This document shows, piece by piece, positions 35,769 to 44,862 of a stretch of 64,000 nt of DNA. The position numbers and the translations under genes were made by a program. Below the pieces are notes generated by a model. It did not search any database. It worked only from the letters and a program-made list of their open reading frames with translations, and was not told the DNA's origin. Numbering within the stretch: position 1 is the first letter of the stretch; every line of letters starts with the position of its first letter. The DNA comes from Acidibrevibacterium fodinaquatile. Lineage in GTDB: Bacteria; Pseudomonadota; Alphaproteobacteria; Acetobacterales; Acetobacteraceae. The DNA is taken from NCBI RefSeq assembly GCF_003352165.1, contig NZ_CP029176.1, positions 930,001-994,000 of the forward strand, written 5' to 3'.

Positions 35769-36722
35769 TCAGACGGCGAGAGCGGATTCGACGTGGGCGG
35801 CGGCGCACGGCCGGGCGGTCCAGAGCCGCACGCCGAGCGCGAGATCAAGGCCCCGCGCGGCCTCGGGCGTAAGCCCGGCGGCGGCCAGCATGTTTGCCAT
35901 CGCATCTTCCGCGAAGCCCGGCCAGCGATGGGCAAGGCGCGTCAGCAGATCGGCGCGACCGTGCGCGGCGAGATCGATGAGCAGAAAACGCCCGCCCGGG
36001 CGCAGCATCCGCGCGGCTTCGGCGAGCGCCGCGACCGGGTCTTCGGCGTAGTGCAGCACCATCTGCATCACGACGAGATCGAAGCCGCCATCGGCAAGCG
36101 GCAGGCGATACATATCGGCGCGCCGCACCCGGCAATGGGCGATGCCGGCGCGGGCGAGACGGGCGCGGGCAAGCGCCAGCATCGCCGCACTGGCATCGAT
36201 CCCGAGACCGGCGCTGATGCGCGGCGCGAGCAGTTCGAGAAGCCGCCCGGTGCCGGTGCCGATATCGAGCAGGCGGCCGAGATCGCCAGGCGGCAAGGCA
36301 TCGAGCAAGGCCGCCTCCAGCGCCGCGGCGGGGAGGCCAAGCGCGCTGGTCTCATCCCATTCGACACCCTTGCGGCGGAAATTCTCGGAAGCGGCGCGGG
36401 CCCGCTCGGCGAGCACGCGGGCGGCGCGGCGGCGATCACCGGCGAGTTCGGGCTCATCAGCCGGCAGGCGCGCGAGAATGTCACGCGCAAGGCTGGCGCC
36501 CGCCCCCTCGGCGAGGGCAAACCAGACATTCGCCCCTTCGCGCGAGCGGACGAGCAAGCCGCAATCGCAGAGCAGGCGCAAATGCCGCGACAGACGCGGC
36601 TGCGACTGGCCGAGAATCTCCGTCAGTTCCGTGACGCAAAACGGCCCGCCGGCGATGAGCGCGAGAAGACGAAGCCGGGTCGGCTCGGCGGCGGCGCGAA
36701 GCAGGGCGAGAAGGGACTGCAT
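35769..36722 (-). CDS. ArsR-family regulator fused to a SAM methyltransferase domain
   Basis: 317 residues. An N-terminal ArsR winged helix (RLRLLALIAGGPFCVTELTEI, recognition region GQSQPRLSRHLRLL) is fused to a class I methyltransferase (LLDIGTGTGRLLELLAPR; GIDASAAML; LVVMQMVLHYAEDP). In proteobacteria such proteins sit upstream of metH/metF and are proposed to sense SAM or S-adenosylhomocysteine; the methyltransferase-like domain could be the sensor. The start is ATG 36722. A strong palindrome lies 13-32 bp upstream. It is likely co-transcribed with metH. Confidence 0.85.
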   Translation of the reverse strand: MQSLLALLRAAAEPTRLRLLALIAGGPFCVTELTEILGQSQPRLSRHLRLLCDCGLLVRSREGANVWFALAEGAGASLARDILARLPADEPELAGDRRRAARVLAERARAASENFRRKGVEWDETSALGLPAAALEAALLDALPPGDLGRLLDIGTGTGRLLELLAPRISAGLGIDASAAMLALARARLARAGIAHCRVRRADMYRLPLADGGFDLVVMQMVLHYAEDPVAALAEAARMLRPGGRFLLIDLAAHGRADLLTRLAHRWPGFAEDAMANMLAAAGLTPEAARGLDLALGVRLWTARPCAAAHVESALAV

Positions 36723-36734
36723 GTGTGCGTCTGC

Positions 36735-36754
36735 ATATAAACATATCTTTATAT
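36735..36754. promoter_or_regulatory. Palindromic operator of the ArsR-methyltransferase/metH unit
   Basis: Perfect inverted repeat ATATAAA-N6-TTTATAT in an otherwise GC-rich neighbourhood, 13 bp upstream of the regulator start. The arrangement is what one expects for an autoregulating ArsR dimer, and the AT-rich sequence could also include the -10 box. Confidence 0.65.
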
Positions 36755-36990
36755 CTTGGCAAGAGAGGGTGGCTTGCCCGGCGGAGGGGGGCGCGCGAAG
36801 ATGGTGATCTCAATGACCGCGGCAGACCCCATGCGCCCCCACCGCAACCGCGCCGCATCGCGGCAGCCGGGCCATCGAAGTCAAACCTACTGCTCACATC
36901 CCCGTGAATGCCGCCAAAAGCGAAGCCGGTTTGGCGATCACCCTATCCCGTCGAGGGGCAGCGCCTCTCGCTGTCCTGCCCGATCCCGGC

Positions 36991-38247
36991 ATGCCTGAGC
37001 GGCGCGCCTTTATCGTCATGACCGCTTATGGCTTCGCCTGCGGTTTGCCGCTACCGCTGACCGGCTTCACGCTTCGCCAATGGCTGAGCGAGAGTGGGCT
37101 TTCGCTCGGCGCGATTGGACTGTCGGCGGTTATCGGCTTTGCGTATGCGCTGAAATTCCTCTGGGCGCCGCTGTTTGACCGCGCCGTGCCGGGCTTGGGG
37201 CGAAGGCGCGGCTGGCTTTTGGTGGTCCAGCCGCTGTTGATCGCGGCGATGTTTCTGCTCGCCCTCTCCGATCCCGCCCGCGCCCCGCTCGCGACCATCG
37301 CTGCCGCTATTTTGCTCGCCTTTTGCTCGGCGAGCCAGGATATCGTCGTCGATGCTTGGCGGATCGAGAGTTTTTCCGCGTCCCTGCAGGGCGCGGCCTT
37401 GGCGTGCTATGTCTGGGGCTATCGTCTGGCGCTGCTGATCTCGGGGGCGGCGGCGATCAAGCTCGCCGATCTCTGGGGCTGGCACGGCGCGCTCGCGGCG
37501 ATGGCCGGGCTCGCCGTGGCCGGGCCGGTCGCGACCCTTCTTGCGCCCGAGCCGGCGGCGCCTTGGCGCGCGGCGGCGGCGGGAGGGGTGTTTCGGCGCA
37601 TGGTGCTTGCGCCGCTTGGCGAATTTCTCGCACGACGCGGCGCGGTTTGGGCGCTGCTCTTCATTGCGCTCTTCAAGCTCGGCGAGGCGCTGGCCGGCGT
37701 CATGCTGGCGCCGTTTTATCGCGCGCTCGGCTTCGATCGTGGCGCGGTGGCGCTGGCCAACGGGCCGATTTCGCTCGCCGCGACGCTCGTTGGGATTTCT
37801 CTCGGCGGCTGGTTGGTGGCGCGTAAGGGCGCGGCGCGGGCGCTGATTTGGACGGGGTTTGCCCAAATGGCGGCGATGGTCATGTATCTCGCGCTCGCCG
37901 TTTCGGCCGGCCGGCCGAGCGTGCTCTATGCCACGACCTTGATCGAGGCCTTCGCCGAGGGATTGGCGGATGCGGCGTTTCTCGCGTTCCTCTCGGCGCT
38001 CTGCCATCAGGCCTATTCGGCGACGCAATATGCCTTGCTTTCCTCACTTGCCGCCTTGCCGCTGCGCACGCTCGGCGGGCTCTCCGGCTTTCTTGCCGCC
38101 GGGCTCGGCTGGACCCGGTTTTATGCGTTCTGCCTCCTCTCGGCGCTGCCGGCGATGCTGGTGATGCTGCATATTTTGCGCCGCTATCCCGGCATTCTCG
38201 CGCCGGCCGGCGAAATCCCGCTTGCCAGCGTCGGCGCGGACAGGTAG
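36991..38247 (+). CDS. ampG: AmpG-like muropeptide MFS permease
   Basis: 418-residue MFS protein importing anhydromuropeptides for peptidoglycan recycling. AmpG signatures: GLPLPLTGFTLRQWLSESGL (TM1-2), FAYALKFLWAPLFDRAVP and FCSASQDIVVDAWRIE. I use ATG 36991, placing TM1 about 10 residues in; a GTG at 36904 would add 29 residues of unlikely sequence. Neither has a good ribosome site. The kinase-like gene follows by 10 bp. Confidence 0.8.
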   Translation: MPERRAFIVMTAYGFACGLPLPLTGFTLRQWLSESGLSLGAIGLSAVIGFAYALKFLWAPLFDRAVPGLGRRRGWLLVVQPLLIAAMFLLALSDPARAPLATIAAAILLAFCSASQDIVVDAWRIESFSASLQGAALACYVWGYRLALLISGAAAIKLADLWGWHGALAAMAGLAVAGPVATLLAPEPAAPWRAAAAGGVFRRMVLAPLGEFLARRGAVWALLFIALFKLGEALAGVMLAPFYRALGFDRGAVALANGPISLAATLVGISLGGWLVARKGAARALIWTGFAQMAAMVMYLALAVSAGRPSVLYATTLIEAFAEGLADAAFLAFLSALCHQAYSATQYALLSSLAALPLRTLGGLSGFLAAGLGWTRFYAFCLLSALPAMLVMLHILRRYPGILAPAGEIPLASVGADR

Positions 38248-38257
38248 CGAAAGCGTG

Positions 38258-39277
38258 ATGGATGAACCCGCCCCGAGAGCGGCGACAGCGCCCGCTGACG
38301 ATGCCCGCCTGACCCCGGCGGAGATGGTGCAGCGTCTGTCGCGCGCCAATGTGCTGGTGGTCGGGGATGCCATGCTCGATCGCTATATCCATGGCCATGT
38401 CGAGCGCCTGAGCCCGGAGGCGCCGGTGCCGGTGCTGACCATCGCGCGCGAGGTGGCGCTGCCTGGAGGCGCGGCCAATGTCGTGCGCAATCTCACCGCA
38501 CTCGGGGCTGCCTGCGCCTTTGTCTCGGTGGTCGGCGATGACCAGACCGGCTCTGATCTCACCGGGCTGATTGGCGGCCAGCCGGGGATCGAACCCTGGC
38601 TGCTGGTGCAAGGCGGGCGGACGACGACCCGCAAAACGCGGTTTCTCGCCGATGGCCAGCATCTCCTCCGCGCCGATCGCGAGCAAACCGATCCGATCGA
38701 GGCGCGGCTGGGCGAGAGGCTGCTCCGCATCGCGCGCGATGCCATGGCGGCAACCTCGCTCATGGTGCTGTCCGATTACGGCAAGGGGGTGTTGAGCGGC
38801 GATTTGGCGACGGCGCTGGTGCGGATCGCGGGTGAGCTGGGCCGCAAGGTCGTGGTCGATCCCGCGAGCGGCGATTGCGCCCGCTTTGCCGGCGCCGATG
38901 TGATTTTACCGACGGCGGGAGAGCTGGCGCTGGCGACCGGCATGCCCACCGCGCGTGATGACGAAGTCGACGCGGCGGCCGCGGTTTTGATGGCGCGGTA
39001 TCGTTTCGGCGCGGTGATGGTGCTGCGCGGCGCGGCGGGGATCAGCGTGTTTGGCGCCGGGCCGGCGCTGCACATGGCGTTGCCGCGTGACCAGAAATTG
39101 GATCTGTTTGGTGTCACTGACGCGGCGCTGGCGACATTGGCGGCTGGCCTTGCCGTTGCGATGCCGCTTTCCTGCGCCGCGCGGCTCGCCGGTGCCGCCG
39201 CCGGCATCGTTGCGACACGCCCTGGGACTGTCGTTGCGCGCCCGGCCGATTTGCAGGCGGTCTTGAGCGAGGGCTGA
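38258..39277 (+). CDS. HldE/RfaE kinase-domain (PfkB-fold) protein with degenerate anion-hole motif
   Basis: 339-residue ribokinase-fold protein clearly derived from D-glycero-beta-D-manno-heptose-7-phosphate kinase: NVLVVGDAMLDRYIHGHVER, LSPEAPVPVL, LPGGAANVVRNLTALGA and LSDYGKGVLSG. Lacks the C-terminal cytidylyltransferase half of bifunctional HldE, so it is HldA-sized. The invariant GAGDT box is GVTDA (residues 285-289): the catalytic Asp (D288) remains but the anion-hole glycine and following Thr are changed. It may be inactive, weak or retasked. It shares an operon with ampG (10-bp gap). Confidence 0.75.
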   Translation: MDEPAPRAATAPADDARLTPAEMVQRLSRANVLVVGDAMLDRYIHGHVERLSPEAPVPVLTIAREVALPGGAANVVRNLTALGAACAFVSVVGDDQTGSDLTGLIGGQPGIEPWLLVQGGRTTTRKTRFLADGQHLLRADREQTDPIEARLGERLLRIARDAMAATSLMVLSDYGKGVLSGDLATALVRIAGELGRKVVVDPASGDCARFAGADVILPTAGELALATGMPTARDDEVDAAAAVLMARYRFGAVMVLRGAAGISVFGAGPALHMALPRDQKLDLFGVTDAALATLAAGLAVAMPLSCAARLAGAAAGIVATRPGTVVARPADLQAVLSEG

Positions 39278-39311
39278 AAAAAACCCCGGCCAGGTTGCCC
39301 GGGCCGGGGTT
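39278..39311 (-). terminator. Rho-independent terminator of the cytochrome operon
   Basis: On the minus strand a perfect 10-bp stem AACCCCGGCC/GGCCGGGGTT (39302-39311 and 39282-39291) is followed directly by a run of seven T. This is a classic intrinsic terminator 15 bp past the cytochrome c stop. The last A of the kinase-like gene's TGA is the first base of the A-run in the plus strand. Confidence 0.85.
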
Positions 39312-39326
39312 GCGGGGATCACATCG

Positions 39327-39836
39327 TTAGTCGTGCAGGGTTTCGAGATAGGCGATGACGGCGTGGCGGTTCCATTTGCGCTTGAGGCCGGCGAAATGCA
39401 TCGCAACGCCTGGGATCCAGGCCTGCGGATCCCAGAGATAATGCGTCAATTCGTCGGTGGTCCACACCTTGCCGAAATTCTTCATCGCCTCGGAATAGGC
39501 AAAGCCGGGTTCGGTCCCCGCCTTGCGGCCAACGACGCCGAAGAGACTCGGCCCGGTGCGGTTGACGCCCTTCTTGTCGGAATGGCAAGCCGCGCAGATG
39601 TGATTGAACACCTCGTGCCCGTGGGCGATCATTGCCGGCTTGTTGTTTTCGTCTTCCTCGTCGGGGACTTGTGCTTTTGCCATCATGCCGGTGGCGACCA
39701 CGAGGCTGAAGGCAAAGGCGCCGAGCCCGAGCGTAAGGCCGCGTTTCCAGCCGCTATACCGGGTGTTCGCGTCAGGGGTTTGGGTCAACACGTCACTGCT
39801 CCCTCTGTCTGTTTTCTGCTGCATAACATGCCCCAT
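39327..39836 (-). CDS. Membrane-anchored class I cytochrome c
   Basis: 169-residue monohaem cytochrome. An uncleaved signal anchor (GLTLGLGAFAFSLVVATGMM, about 33-52) is followed by haem motif CAACH (C81, C84, H85) and a distal Met (M146 in GVAMHFAGL), as in mitochondrial-type cytochrome c (cytochrome c552/CycM-like). Anchored at the inner membrane, facing periplasm. It is 2 bp after the Cyc2-like gene, in one operon, so it could accept its electrons. The start may be ATG 39824 instead of 39836. Confidence 0.85.
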   Translation of the reverse strand: MGHVMQQKTDRGSSDVLTQTPDANTRYSGWKRGLTLGLGAFAFSLVVATGMMAKAQVPDEEDENNKPAMIAHGHEVFNHICAACHSDKKGVNRTGPSLFGVVGRKAGTEPGFAYSEAMKNFGKVWTTDELTHYLWDPQAWIPGVAMHFAGLKRKWNRHAVIAYLETLHD

Positions 39837-39838
39837 TC

Positions 39839-41236
39839 CTAGAAAGCCATCCAGACATAGAGATAAAGCGTGTTCATGCCGCTGGCATTGTGGCCAAAGC
39901 CGTCGAAATTGTTGGTGCCGCCGTTGAATTCGAGATAGTCGGTGTATTGCAGGCCGACCTTGAGGTTCTTCTCGAAATCCCAGACGGTATCAGCCGATTT
40001 GCCGAACGGCACCCAATCCGCCTCCCAGATGAGCGACTGCGTGTTGGGGCTGCCGTTGGCGCTGCCGACCACCGACGCCGGCGCATACAAAGTCTTGTCG
40101 GAGGTGCCCCAGATGCCGTTATAAGCCATCGTGAAGCCGTAGGTGTTTTTGTAGTAATAATCTGCTGCTATCCGGAAGTTTTCCATCTCGTTATAGGATT
40201 TGTCGGCGAGGCCAGCGTTGTGCATGGCATCGAGCTGTGCCTGCTGCTGCAATATATTCGTATCTATCGCAAAAAGATGATTGCCGTTGCTGTACTGATA
40301 GTTCGCATCGAGACCATAGTCCAAGTAGGTGTTGGTCCCCGGCATCGCGATGACGTTCGCGGCCATCGGCGCATAGAAGGCAACGCCACCGACTTCGAGG
40401 AAGTTATTACCCCACTGCTTTTGGTAGGCGACGCGGAGATACGGTGCTCCTCCTTCGACCTCGCCAAGCGAGGGGACCGAACCTTCACCAAGCGCCGAGA
40501 ACCAGGTCGGGCTCAGCGATTTATAGGCGCCGCCCTCGATGTACCAGGTCTGGTTGATCCACCAGTAATTGGTGAGGCCGATCGTGTTGGCGCCGCCCAA
40601 AGCCTGGATCGCGAACGGCGCCGTGACCGGGCCGGGCGAAACCGCCGAACTCGCGTAAGGATAAGCGTAATGATAAAGCGTGTTGTAGGGATCCTGCACC
40701 GTCGGCCCGTCGTTCAGGTCGAGACCGATGCGGACATCCTGGCTTGAGATCGAGAATTCATGGGTCAGACGAAGGTCGCTGTCGTCGAGCGCGACCGAAC
40801 TCCCATCCTGCGCGGCGGTGATTTGGATCATGCCGCCGGCATAATCGGAGAGCCGCCCGGCGAGAAACAGCGATATCTGATCGAGGTTGAAATTGTTGTT
40901 GGCCCGATAATCATTGGCCGGTGAGCCGCCTTCCACGGGGTCGGCGGTGTTGTTGAACGACGCGAAGGCCATCGCCGAAATCGGGATATAGGGATAAGGG
41001 GTATCGCCGGCGGTCAGCGTGTAGCCGCCCATCTTGAAAGCGATTCCAAACGGCGTGAGCTGCGGCCCGAACGCACCGATATGGCAGGAGGTGCAGGGCT
41101 GATCGGTCTGGCGGGCAAAGGCCGGCACCGCTTCGGCGCGGTCGACCGAAAATAGTACCGTGAGCGCCGCCACCAACCCCCAAAGCCATTTCGCCGGCCA
41201 TTTCCCTGGAGAATGGCGGGAAAACAAACCTCTCAT
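39839..41236 (-). CDS. Fused monohaem cytochrome-outer membrane porin (Cyc2-like)
   Basis: 465 residues. Signal peptide (cleavage after RAEA, about residue 36), then VPAFARQTDQPCTSCH with the haem motif at residues 48-52, only about 12 residues into the mature protein, followed by FGIAFKMGGYTL and a long Gly/Asn/Tyr-rich alternating beta region ending in WMAF with a terminal Phe, the outer-membrane barrel signature. Haem at the N-terminus plus a porin of about 400 residues is the Cyc2 layout (Fe(II) oxidase of iron-oxidisers). The wider family includes uncharacterised members, so the donor is not assigned. ATG 41236 has GAGGAG upstream. Confidence 0.75.
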   Translation of the reverse strand: MRGLFSRHSPGKWPAKWLWGLVAALTVLFSVDRAEAVPAFARQTDQPCTSCHIGAFGPQLTPFGIAFKMGGYTLTAGDTPYPYIPISAMAFASFNNTADPVEGGSPANDYRANNNFNLDQISLFLAGRLSDYAGGMIQITAAQDGSSVALDDSDLRLTHEFSISSQDVRIGLDLNDGPTVQDPYNTLYHYAYPYASSAVSPGPVTAPFAIQALGGANTIGLTNYWWINQTWYIEGGAYKSLSPTWFSALGEGSVPSLGEVEGGAPYLRVAYQKQWGNNFLEVGGVAFYAPMAANVIAMPGTNTYLDYGLDANYQYSNGNHLFAIDTNILQQQAQLDAMHNAGLADKSYNEMENFRIAADYYYKNTYGFTMAYNGIWGTSDKTLYAPASVVGSANGSPNTQSLIWEADWVPFGKSADTVWDFEKNLKVGLQYTDYLEFNGGTNNFDGFGHNASGMNTLYLYVWMAF

Positions 41237-41297
41237 CTCGATCTCCTCTTTCACATAACGAGCACGTGAAGGATCGGCACTATATTAGATGAACTCT

Positions 41298-41311
41298 TTG
41301 ATCTCGATCAA
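41298..41311. promoter_or_regulatory. Perfect FNR/Anr box
   Basis: TTGATCTCGATCAA matches the consensus TTGAT-N4-ATCAA at all ten defined positions. Its centre lies about 68 bp upstream of the Cyc2-like ATG (41236), with AT-rich -10-like sequence (TAATATAG on the minus strand, about 41287-41280) in between. This suggests low-oxygen activation of the cytochrome-porin operon. arsH ends 62 bp to the right and reads toward it, so the operon on the left is the only gene start it can serve. Confidence 0.7.
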
Positions 41312-41373
41312 TTTTGCGGCGCGGCAAGAAAAGATCGCTGGGCCGTTGCCGCTTTGCCACAAAAGCCGCCGGA

Positions 41374-42090
41374 TCAGAGCCGGCTTGGCAGGCAAAACGC
41401 CTCTTTCCGCTCGCTATAGCGGTCGGTGAGATAATCGGCGCGGTCGCGGAGCAGCCAGGTAAAGCGGACCAGCTCTTCCATCACGTCCACCAAGCGGTCG
41501 TAATAGGGCGAGGGCAGCATCCGCCCGGCCTCGTCGAACTGCTCATAGGCCTTGGCGACGCTGGACTGGTTGGGGATGGTGACCATCCGCATCCAGCGCC
41601 CGAGCAAGCGAAGCGTGTTGACCGCGTTGAAACTTTGTGACCCGCCCGAGACCTGCATGACGGCGAGCGTGCGCCCCTGGGTCGGGCGCAGCGCACCGAG
41701 CGAGAGCGGCAGCCAGTCGATCTGGTTCTTCAAGACCGCGGTGATCGCGCCATGCCGCTCTGGGCTGCACCAGACCTGTCCCTCCGACCAGAGTGAGAGC
41801 GCCCGAAACGCCGCGACCTGCGGATGATCGGCGGGCACGCTATCGGCCAGCGGCAAGCCATGAGGGTCAAAGACGCGCGCCTCGGCGCCGAGATGACGCA
41901 GGATGCGCGCCGCCTCCAGTGTCAGAAGCCGGCTGTAGGAGCGCTCGCGCAAGGAGCCGTAGAGCAGCAGGATGCGCGGCGGATGGGTCGCGCGGACCGC
42001 CGGCTCCAGCCGCGGCTGATCGGGCGGGGCGAGGAGATCGGCAACAAGCGCGGGGAGGGTTGCGTCCTCGTCCGGCGTCTCGTCAGCCAC
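41374..42090 (-). CDS. arsH: ArsH, NADPH-dependent FMN oxidoreductase of arsenic resistance
   Basis: 238-residue flavodoxin-like protein. [25 protein letters not shown] (FMN phosphate loop) and [22 protein letters not shown] are typical of ArsH, which oxidises methylarsenite or reduces quinones. I use GTG 42090, with GGGGG upstream; the TTG at 42114 would add eight residues. It overlaps acr3 by 8 bp and is the last gene of the ars operon. Confidence 0.9.
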   Translation of the reverse strand: MADETPDEDATLPALVADLLAPPDQPRLEPAVRATHPPRILLLYGSLRERSYSRLLTLEAARILRHLGAEARVFDPHGLPLADSVPADHPQVAAFRALSLWSEGQVWCSPERHGAITAVLKNQIDWLPLSLGALRPTQGRTLAVMQVSGGSQSFNAVNTLRLLGRWMRMVTIPNQSSVAKAYEQFDEAGRMLPSPYYDRLVDVMEELVRFTWLLRDRADYLTDRYSERKEAFCLPSRL

Positions 42091-43192
42091 GGCGCGCCCC
42101 CGCGTGCCGGGCAATGCCGGCCTCGTACCAGGGGCGGGTGCGGCGGACCAGGGCTACGACGCTCAGCATCACCGGCACCTCCACCAAAACCCCGACCACC
42201 GTCGCCAACGCCGCGCCCGATTGAAACCCGAACAGAGCGATCGCGGCGGCGACCGCGAGTTCGAAGAAATTCGACGCGCCGATCAGCGCCGAGGGGGCGG
42301 CGACACACCATTCGCTGCCGATCGCGCGATTGATGACATAGGCGAGGCCGGCATTGAAATAAACCTGCACGATGATCGGCACCGCGAGCAGAAGGATGAT
42401 GAGCGGTTGCGCGACGATCGCCTCGCCCTGGAGCCCGAACAGCAACACCAGGGTTGCGAGCAGGGCAACGATCGAAACCGGGCCGAGGCGCGCGAGAAGG
42501 CGCGCGAGAGCCGCGTCCCCGCCGGCCGCAAGCAGTCCCCGGCGCCAGATTTGCGCGGCGATCAGCGGGATCACGATGTAGAGCACGACCGAAAGGAATA
42601 GCGTGTTCCACGGCACGGTGATCGCGGAAAGCCCGAGCAGCAGCCCGACGATCGGCGCGAAGGCGAAAACCATGATGGCATCGTTGAGTGCGATCTGGCT
42701 CAGCGTGAAATAGGGCTCGCCCTCCACTAAACTCGACCACACGAACACCATCGCCGTGCAGGGGGCCGCGGCGAGCAGGATCAGCCCGGCGATGTAGCTT
42801 TCGATCTCTCCCTCCGGCAGGAAGGGGCGAAAGAGATGGGCGATGAACAGCCAGCCGAGCAACGCCATCGAAAACGGCTTGACTAGCCAGTTCACGCCCA
42901 CCGTCGCCGCCATACCGCGCCAATGCCGCCCGACCTCAGCGAGCGCTGCGAGGTCGATTTTCAGCAGCATCGGCACGATCATCAGCCAGATCAGCGCCGC
43001 CACCGGCAGATTGACCTCGGCGATGGTCGCAGCACCCAGCCAATGAAACGGCGCCGGCACGACTTGGCCGAGAACGATCCCGGCGACAATGCAAAGCGCG
43101 ACCCAAAGGGTCAGGTAACGCGCGAAAAAGCCGATCCGCGCCGCCGCCGGCTTTGCTGTCGCCAACGCCGTCAGGGTGTTATCCGATGTCAC
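42083..43192 (-). CDS. acr3: Arsenite efflux permease, ACR3 family
   Basis: 369-residue ten-helix As(OH)3/H+ antiporter. The essential cysteine is in [14 protein letters not shown] (TM4) and the conserved glutamate in [18 protein letters not shown] (TM9). Exports arsenite made by ArsC. In the ars operon between arsC and arsH. Confidence 0.95.
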   Translation of the reverse strand: MTSDNTLTALATAKPAAARIGFFARYLTLWVALCIVAGIVLGQVVPAPFHWLGAATIAEVNLPVAALIWLMIVPMLLKIDLAALAEVGRHWRGMAATVGVNWLVKPFSMALLGWLFIAHLFRPFLPEGEIESYIAGLILLAAAPCTAMVFVWSSLVEGEPYFTLSQIALNDAIMVFAFAPIVGLLLGLSAITVPWNTLFLSVVLYIVIPLIAAQIWRRGLLAAGGDAALARLLARLGPVSIVALLATLVLLFGLQGEAIVAQPLIILLLAVPIIVQVYFNAGLAYVINRAIGSEWCVAAPSALIGASNFFELAVAAAIALFGFQSGAALATVVGVLVEVPVMLSVVALVRRTRPWYEAGIARHAGARRG

Positions 43193-43203
43193 GACATGCT
43201 CCC

Positions 43204-43626
43204 TTAGCGGACCCGCCGGCCCGCTTCATCCACCACCACCTCGCCATCCTCCTTGCGGAACGCGCCTTGCTGTGGCGTGGGCAAGAGATCGAGCACCGTC
43301 TCCGACGGGCGGCAGAGCCGGACACCGAGCGGGGTCACAACGATCGGCCGATTGATCAGAATCGGTTGCGACAGCATCGCGGTGATGAGCTGATCATCGG
43401 TCAGCGCCGGATCGTCGAGGCCAAGCTCGTCATAAGGTGTGCCCTTTCGGCGGAGCAGCGCCCGCACCGGAATGCCCATCCGCCGGATCAGGTCAGAGAG
43501 CACCTCACGGCTCGGCGGGGTCTTGAGATATTCGACGATATGCGGGGCGATCCCCGCATTGCGGATAAGGCCGAGGACATTGCGCGAGGTGCCGCAGGCG
43601 GGATTGTGATAGATGGTGACGGTCAT
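43204..43626 (-). CDS. arsC: Glutaredoxin-coupled arsenate reductase ArsC
   Basis: 140-residue ArsC/Spx-fold enzyme reducing arsenate to arsenite with glutathione/glutaredoxin. Catalytic Cys in HNPACGTSRN (C12), with LLRRKGTPYDELGL and NRPIVVTPLGVRLCRP (arginine ligands) typical. The start is ATG 43626; upstream in-frame sequence overlaps arsM. Confidence 0.93.
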   Translation of the reverse strand: MTVTIYHNPACGTSRNVLGLIRNAGIAPHIVEYLKTPPSREVLSDLIRRMGIPVRALLRRKGTPYDELGLDDPALTDDQLITAMLSQPILINRPIVVTPLGVRLCRPSETVLDLLPTPQQGAFRKEDGEVVVDEAGRRVR

Positions 43627-43663
43627 GCTTGCCCGTTCCCCGGCTTGCCGTGTTCGGCTGCGC

Positions 43664-44503
43664 TCATCCGCAGCACGCGCCTGGCGCCGGCGGTATCGCC
43701 TTGCCTTCATGAGGCTTGCGGGCCTCGATGATCGCCGCGGCGACGCATGTCTCGATCCCGCGCCCGGGCGCCCAGGCGGCGATTATTTCTCGGCTGCCCG
43801 GCTTGACCGTGATCGCGATCTCGGTAAATCGGGCGGCGCGGAGCAGCGTCTCAACACGCTCCGCCGGGATGGCGCCGGCAACGCAGCCGCAGAGCAGGGC
43901 CGGATCGGCGCGCAAATCCTCCGGCAGCGGCGCGATGTTCACGACATCGGAAATCGCCACCCGCCCGCCCGGCTTCAGCACCCGGAACGCCTCGCGGAAC
44001 ACCTGCGCTTTATCGGGCACCAGATTGACCACGCAATTGGAGATGATGACATCGGCGACCTGATCGGCGACTGGCAGATGCTCGATCTCGCCGAGGCGGA
44101 ATTCGACATTTTTCGCCCCGACGCGCGCCGCGTTGGCGCGCGCTTTCGCTAGCATCTCATGCGTCATGTCGACGCCGATCACCCGCCCTTCGGGCCCGAC
44201 CGCAGCCGCCGCGAGCAGACAATCGAATCCGGCGCCGCTGCCGAGATCAATGACCGTCTCTCCCGCCTTGAGTGCTGCGATTGCTTGCGGGTTGCCGCAG
44301 CCAAGGCCGAGATTGGCGCCTTCAGGCACGGCGGCGATCTCGGCCGCCGAATATCCCATCTCGCGCGCTTTCGCATCGAGCAGGGTCTTCTCCGCATCGG
44401 CGCAACAGGAGGAGGCAGGGGCTTCGCAACCGCTCGGCGCGCCGGCGGCGATGCTGCCATAGCGCGCGCGTACGAGTTCCTTTACGTCCACACTCGGTGT
44501 CAT
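43664..44503 (-). CDS. arsM: Arsenite S-adenosylmethionine methyltransferase ArsM
   Basis: 279 residues. SAM site [16 protein letters not shown]; ArsM-specific [11 protein letters not shown]; arsenic-binding cysteines in [11 protein letters not shown] and LLCGCVAGA, plus the N-terminal SSCCADAEK. Converts As(III) to methylated and volatile forms. The start at ATG 44503, with a GAGAGG ribosome site, overlaps the arsR stop by 4 bp. Confidence 0.93.
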   Translation of the reverse strand: MTPSVDVKELVRARYGSIAAGAPSGCEAPASSCCADAEKTLLDAKAREMGYSAAEIAAVPEGANLGLGCGNPQAIAALKAGETVIDLGSGAGFDCLLAAAAVGPEGRVIGVDMTHEMLAKARANAARVGAKNVEFRLGEIEHLPVADQVADVIISNCVVNLVPDKAQVFREAFRVLKPGGRVAISDVVNIAPLPEDLRADPALLCGCVAGAIPAERVETLLRAARFTEIAITVKPGSREIIAAWAPGRGIETCVAAAIIEARKPHEGKAIPPAPGACCG

Positions 44504-44862
44504 CGGTAGGTCCTCTCCTCGGATGGTGCGGCGTTGCATCCCGGCTCGGTGAAGCAGGCGGTGGTGCCGGCGGCGGCCGATCCGGCGCAGCAATTCTCAG
44601 TAAGATAGGCGAGCAGCGCGTTCATCGCCGCATATTCGGCCGCGTAGATCAGCGATCGGCCTTCGCGCCGGAAGGTGATCAACCCCGCCTGCCTGAGCTG
44701 CGTGAGATGAAACGACAGGGTTGCCGTGGGCACGCCGAGCTGTTCGGCGATCTGACCGGCCGGCAGACCCTCCGGCCCGGCTTGGACGAGGCGGCGAAAG
44801 ACATCGAGCCTAGTATCCTGCGCCAATGCCCCCAAGGCCAAAACGGCGTCTGACTTTTCCAT
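44500..44862 (-). CDS. arsR: ArsR arsenite-responsive repressor
   Basis: 120 residues. Winged helix with LGVPTATLSFHLTQLRQAGL. The As(III)-binding cysteines are not in the alpha3 helix as in E. coli ArsR, but a C-terminal CC...C cluster (ENCCAGS then ACFTEPGC), similar to the Acidithiobacillus ferrooxidans type. First gene of the ars operon; ATG 44862 is chosen because the upstream extension is non-conserved. Confidence 0.9.
   Translation of the reverse strand: MEKSDAVLALGALAQDTRLDVFRRLVQAGPEGLPAGQIAEQLGVPTATLSFHLTQLRQAGLITFRREGRSLIYAAEYAAMNALLAYLTENCCAGSAAAGTTACFTEPGCNAAPSEERTYR

Noticed and set aside
32526-36740. Very long open frames opposite metH and the ArsR-methyltransferase
   Set aside because: The minus-strand genes are full-length with all family motifs; the plus-strand frames lack domains.
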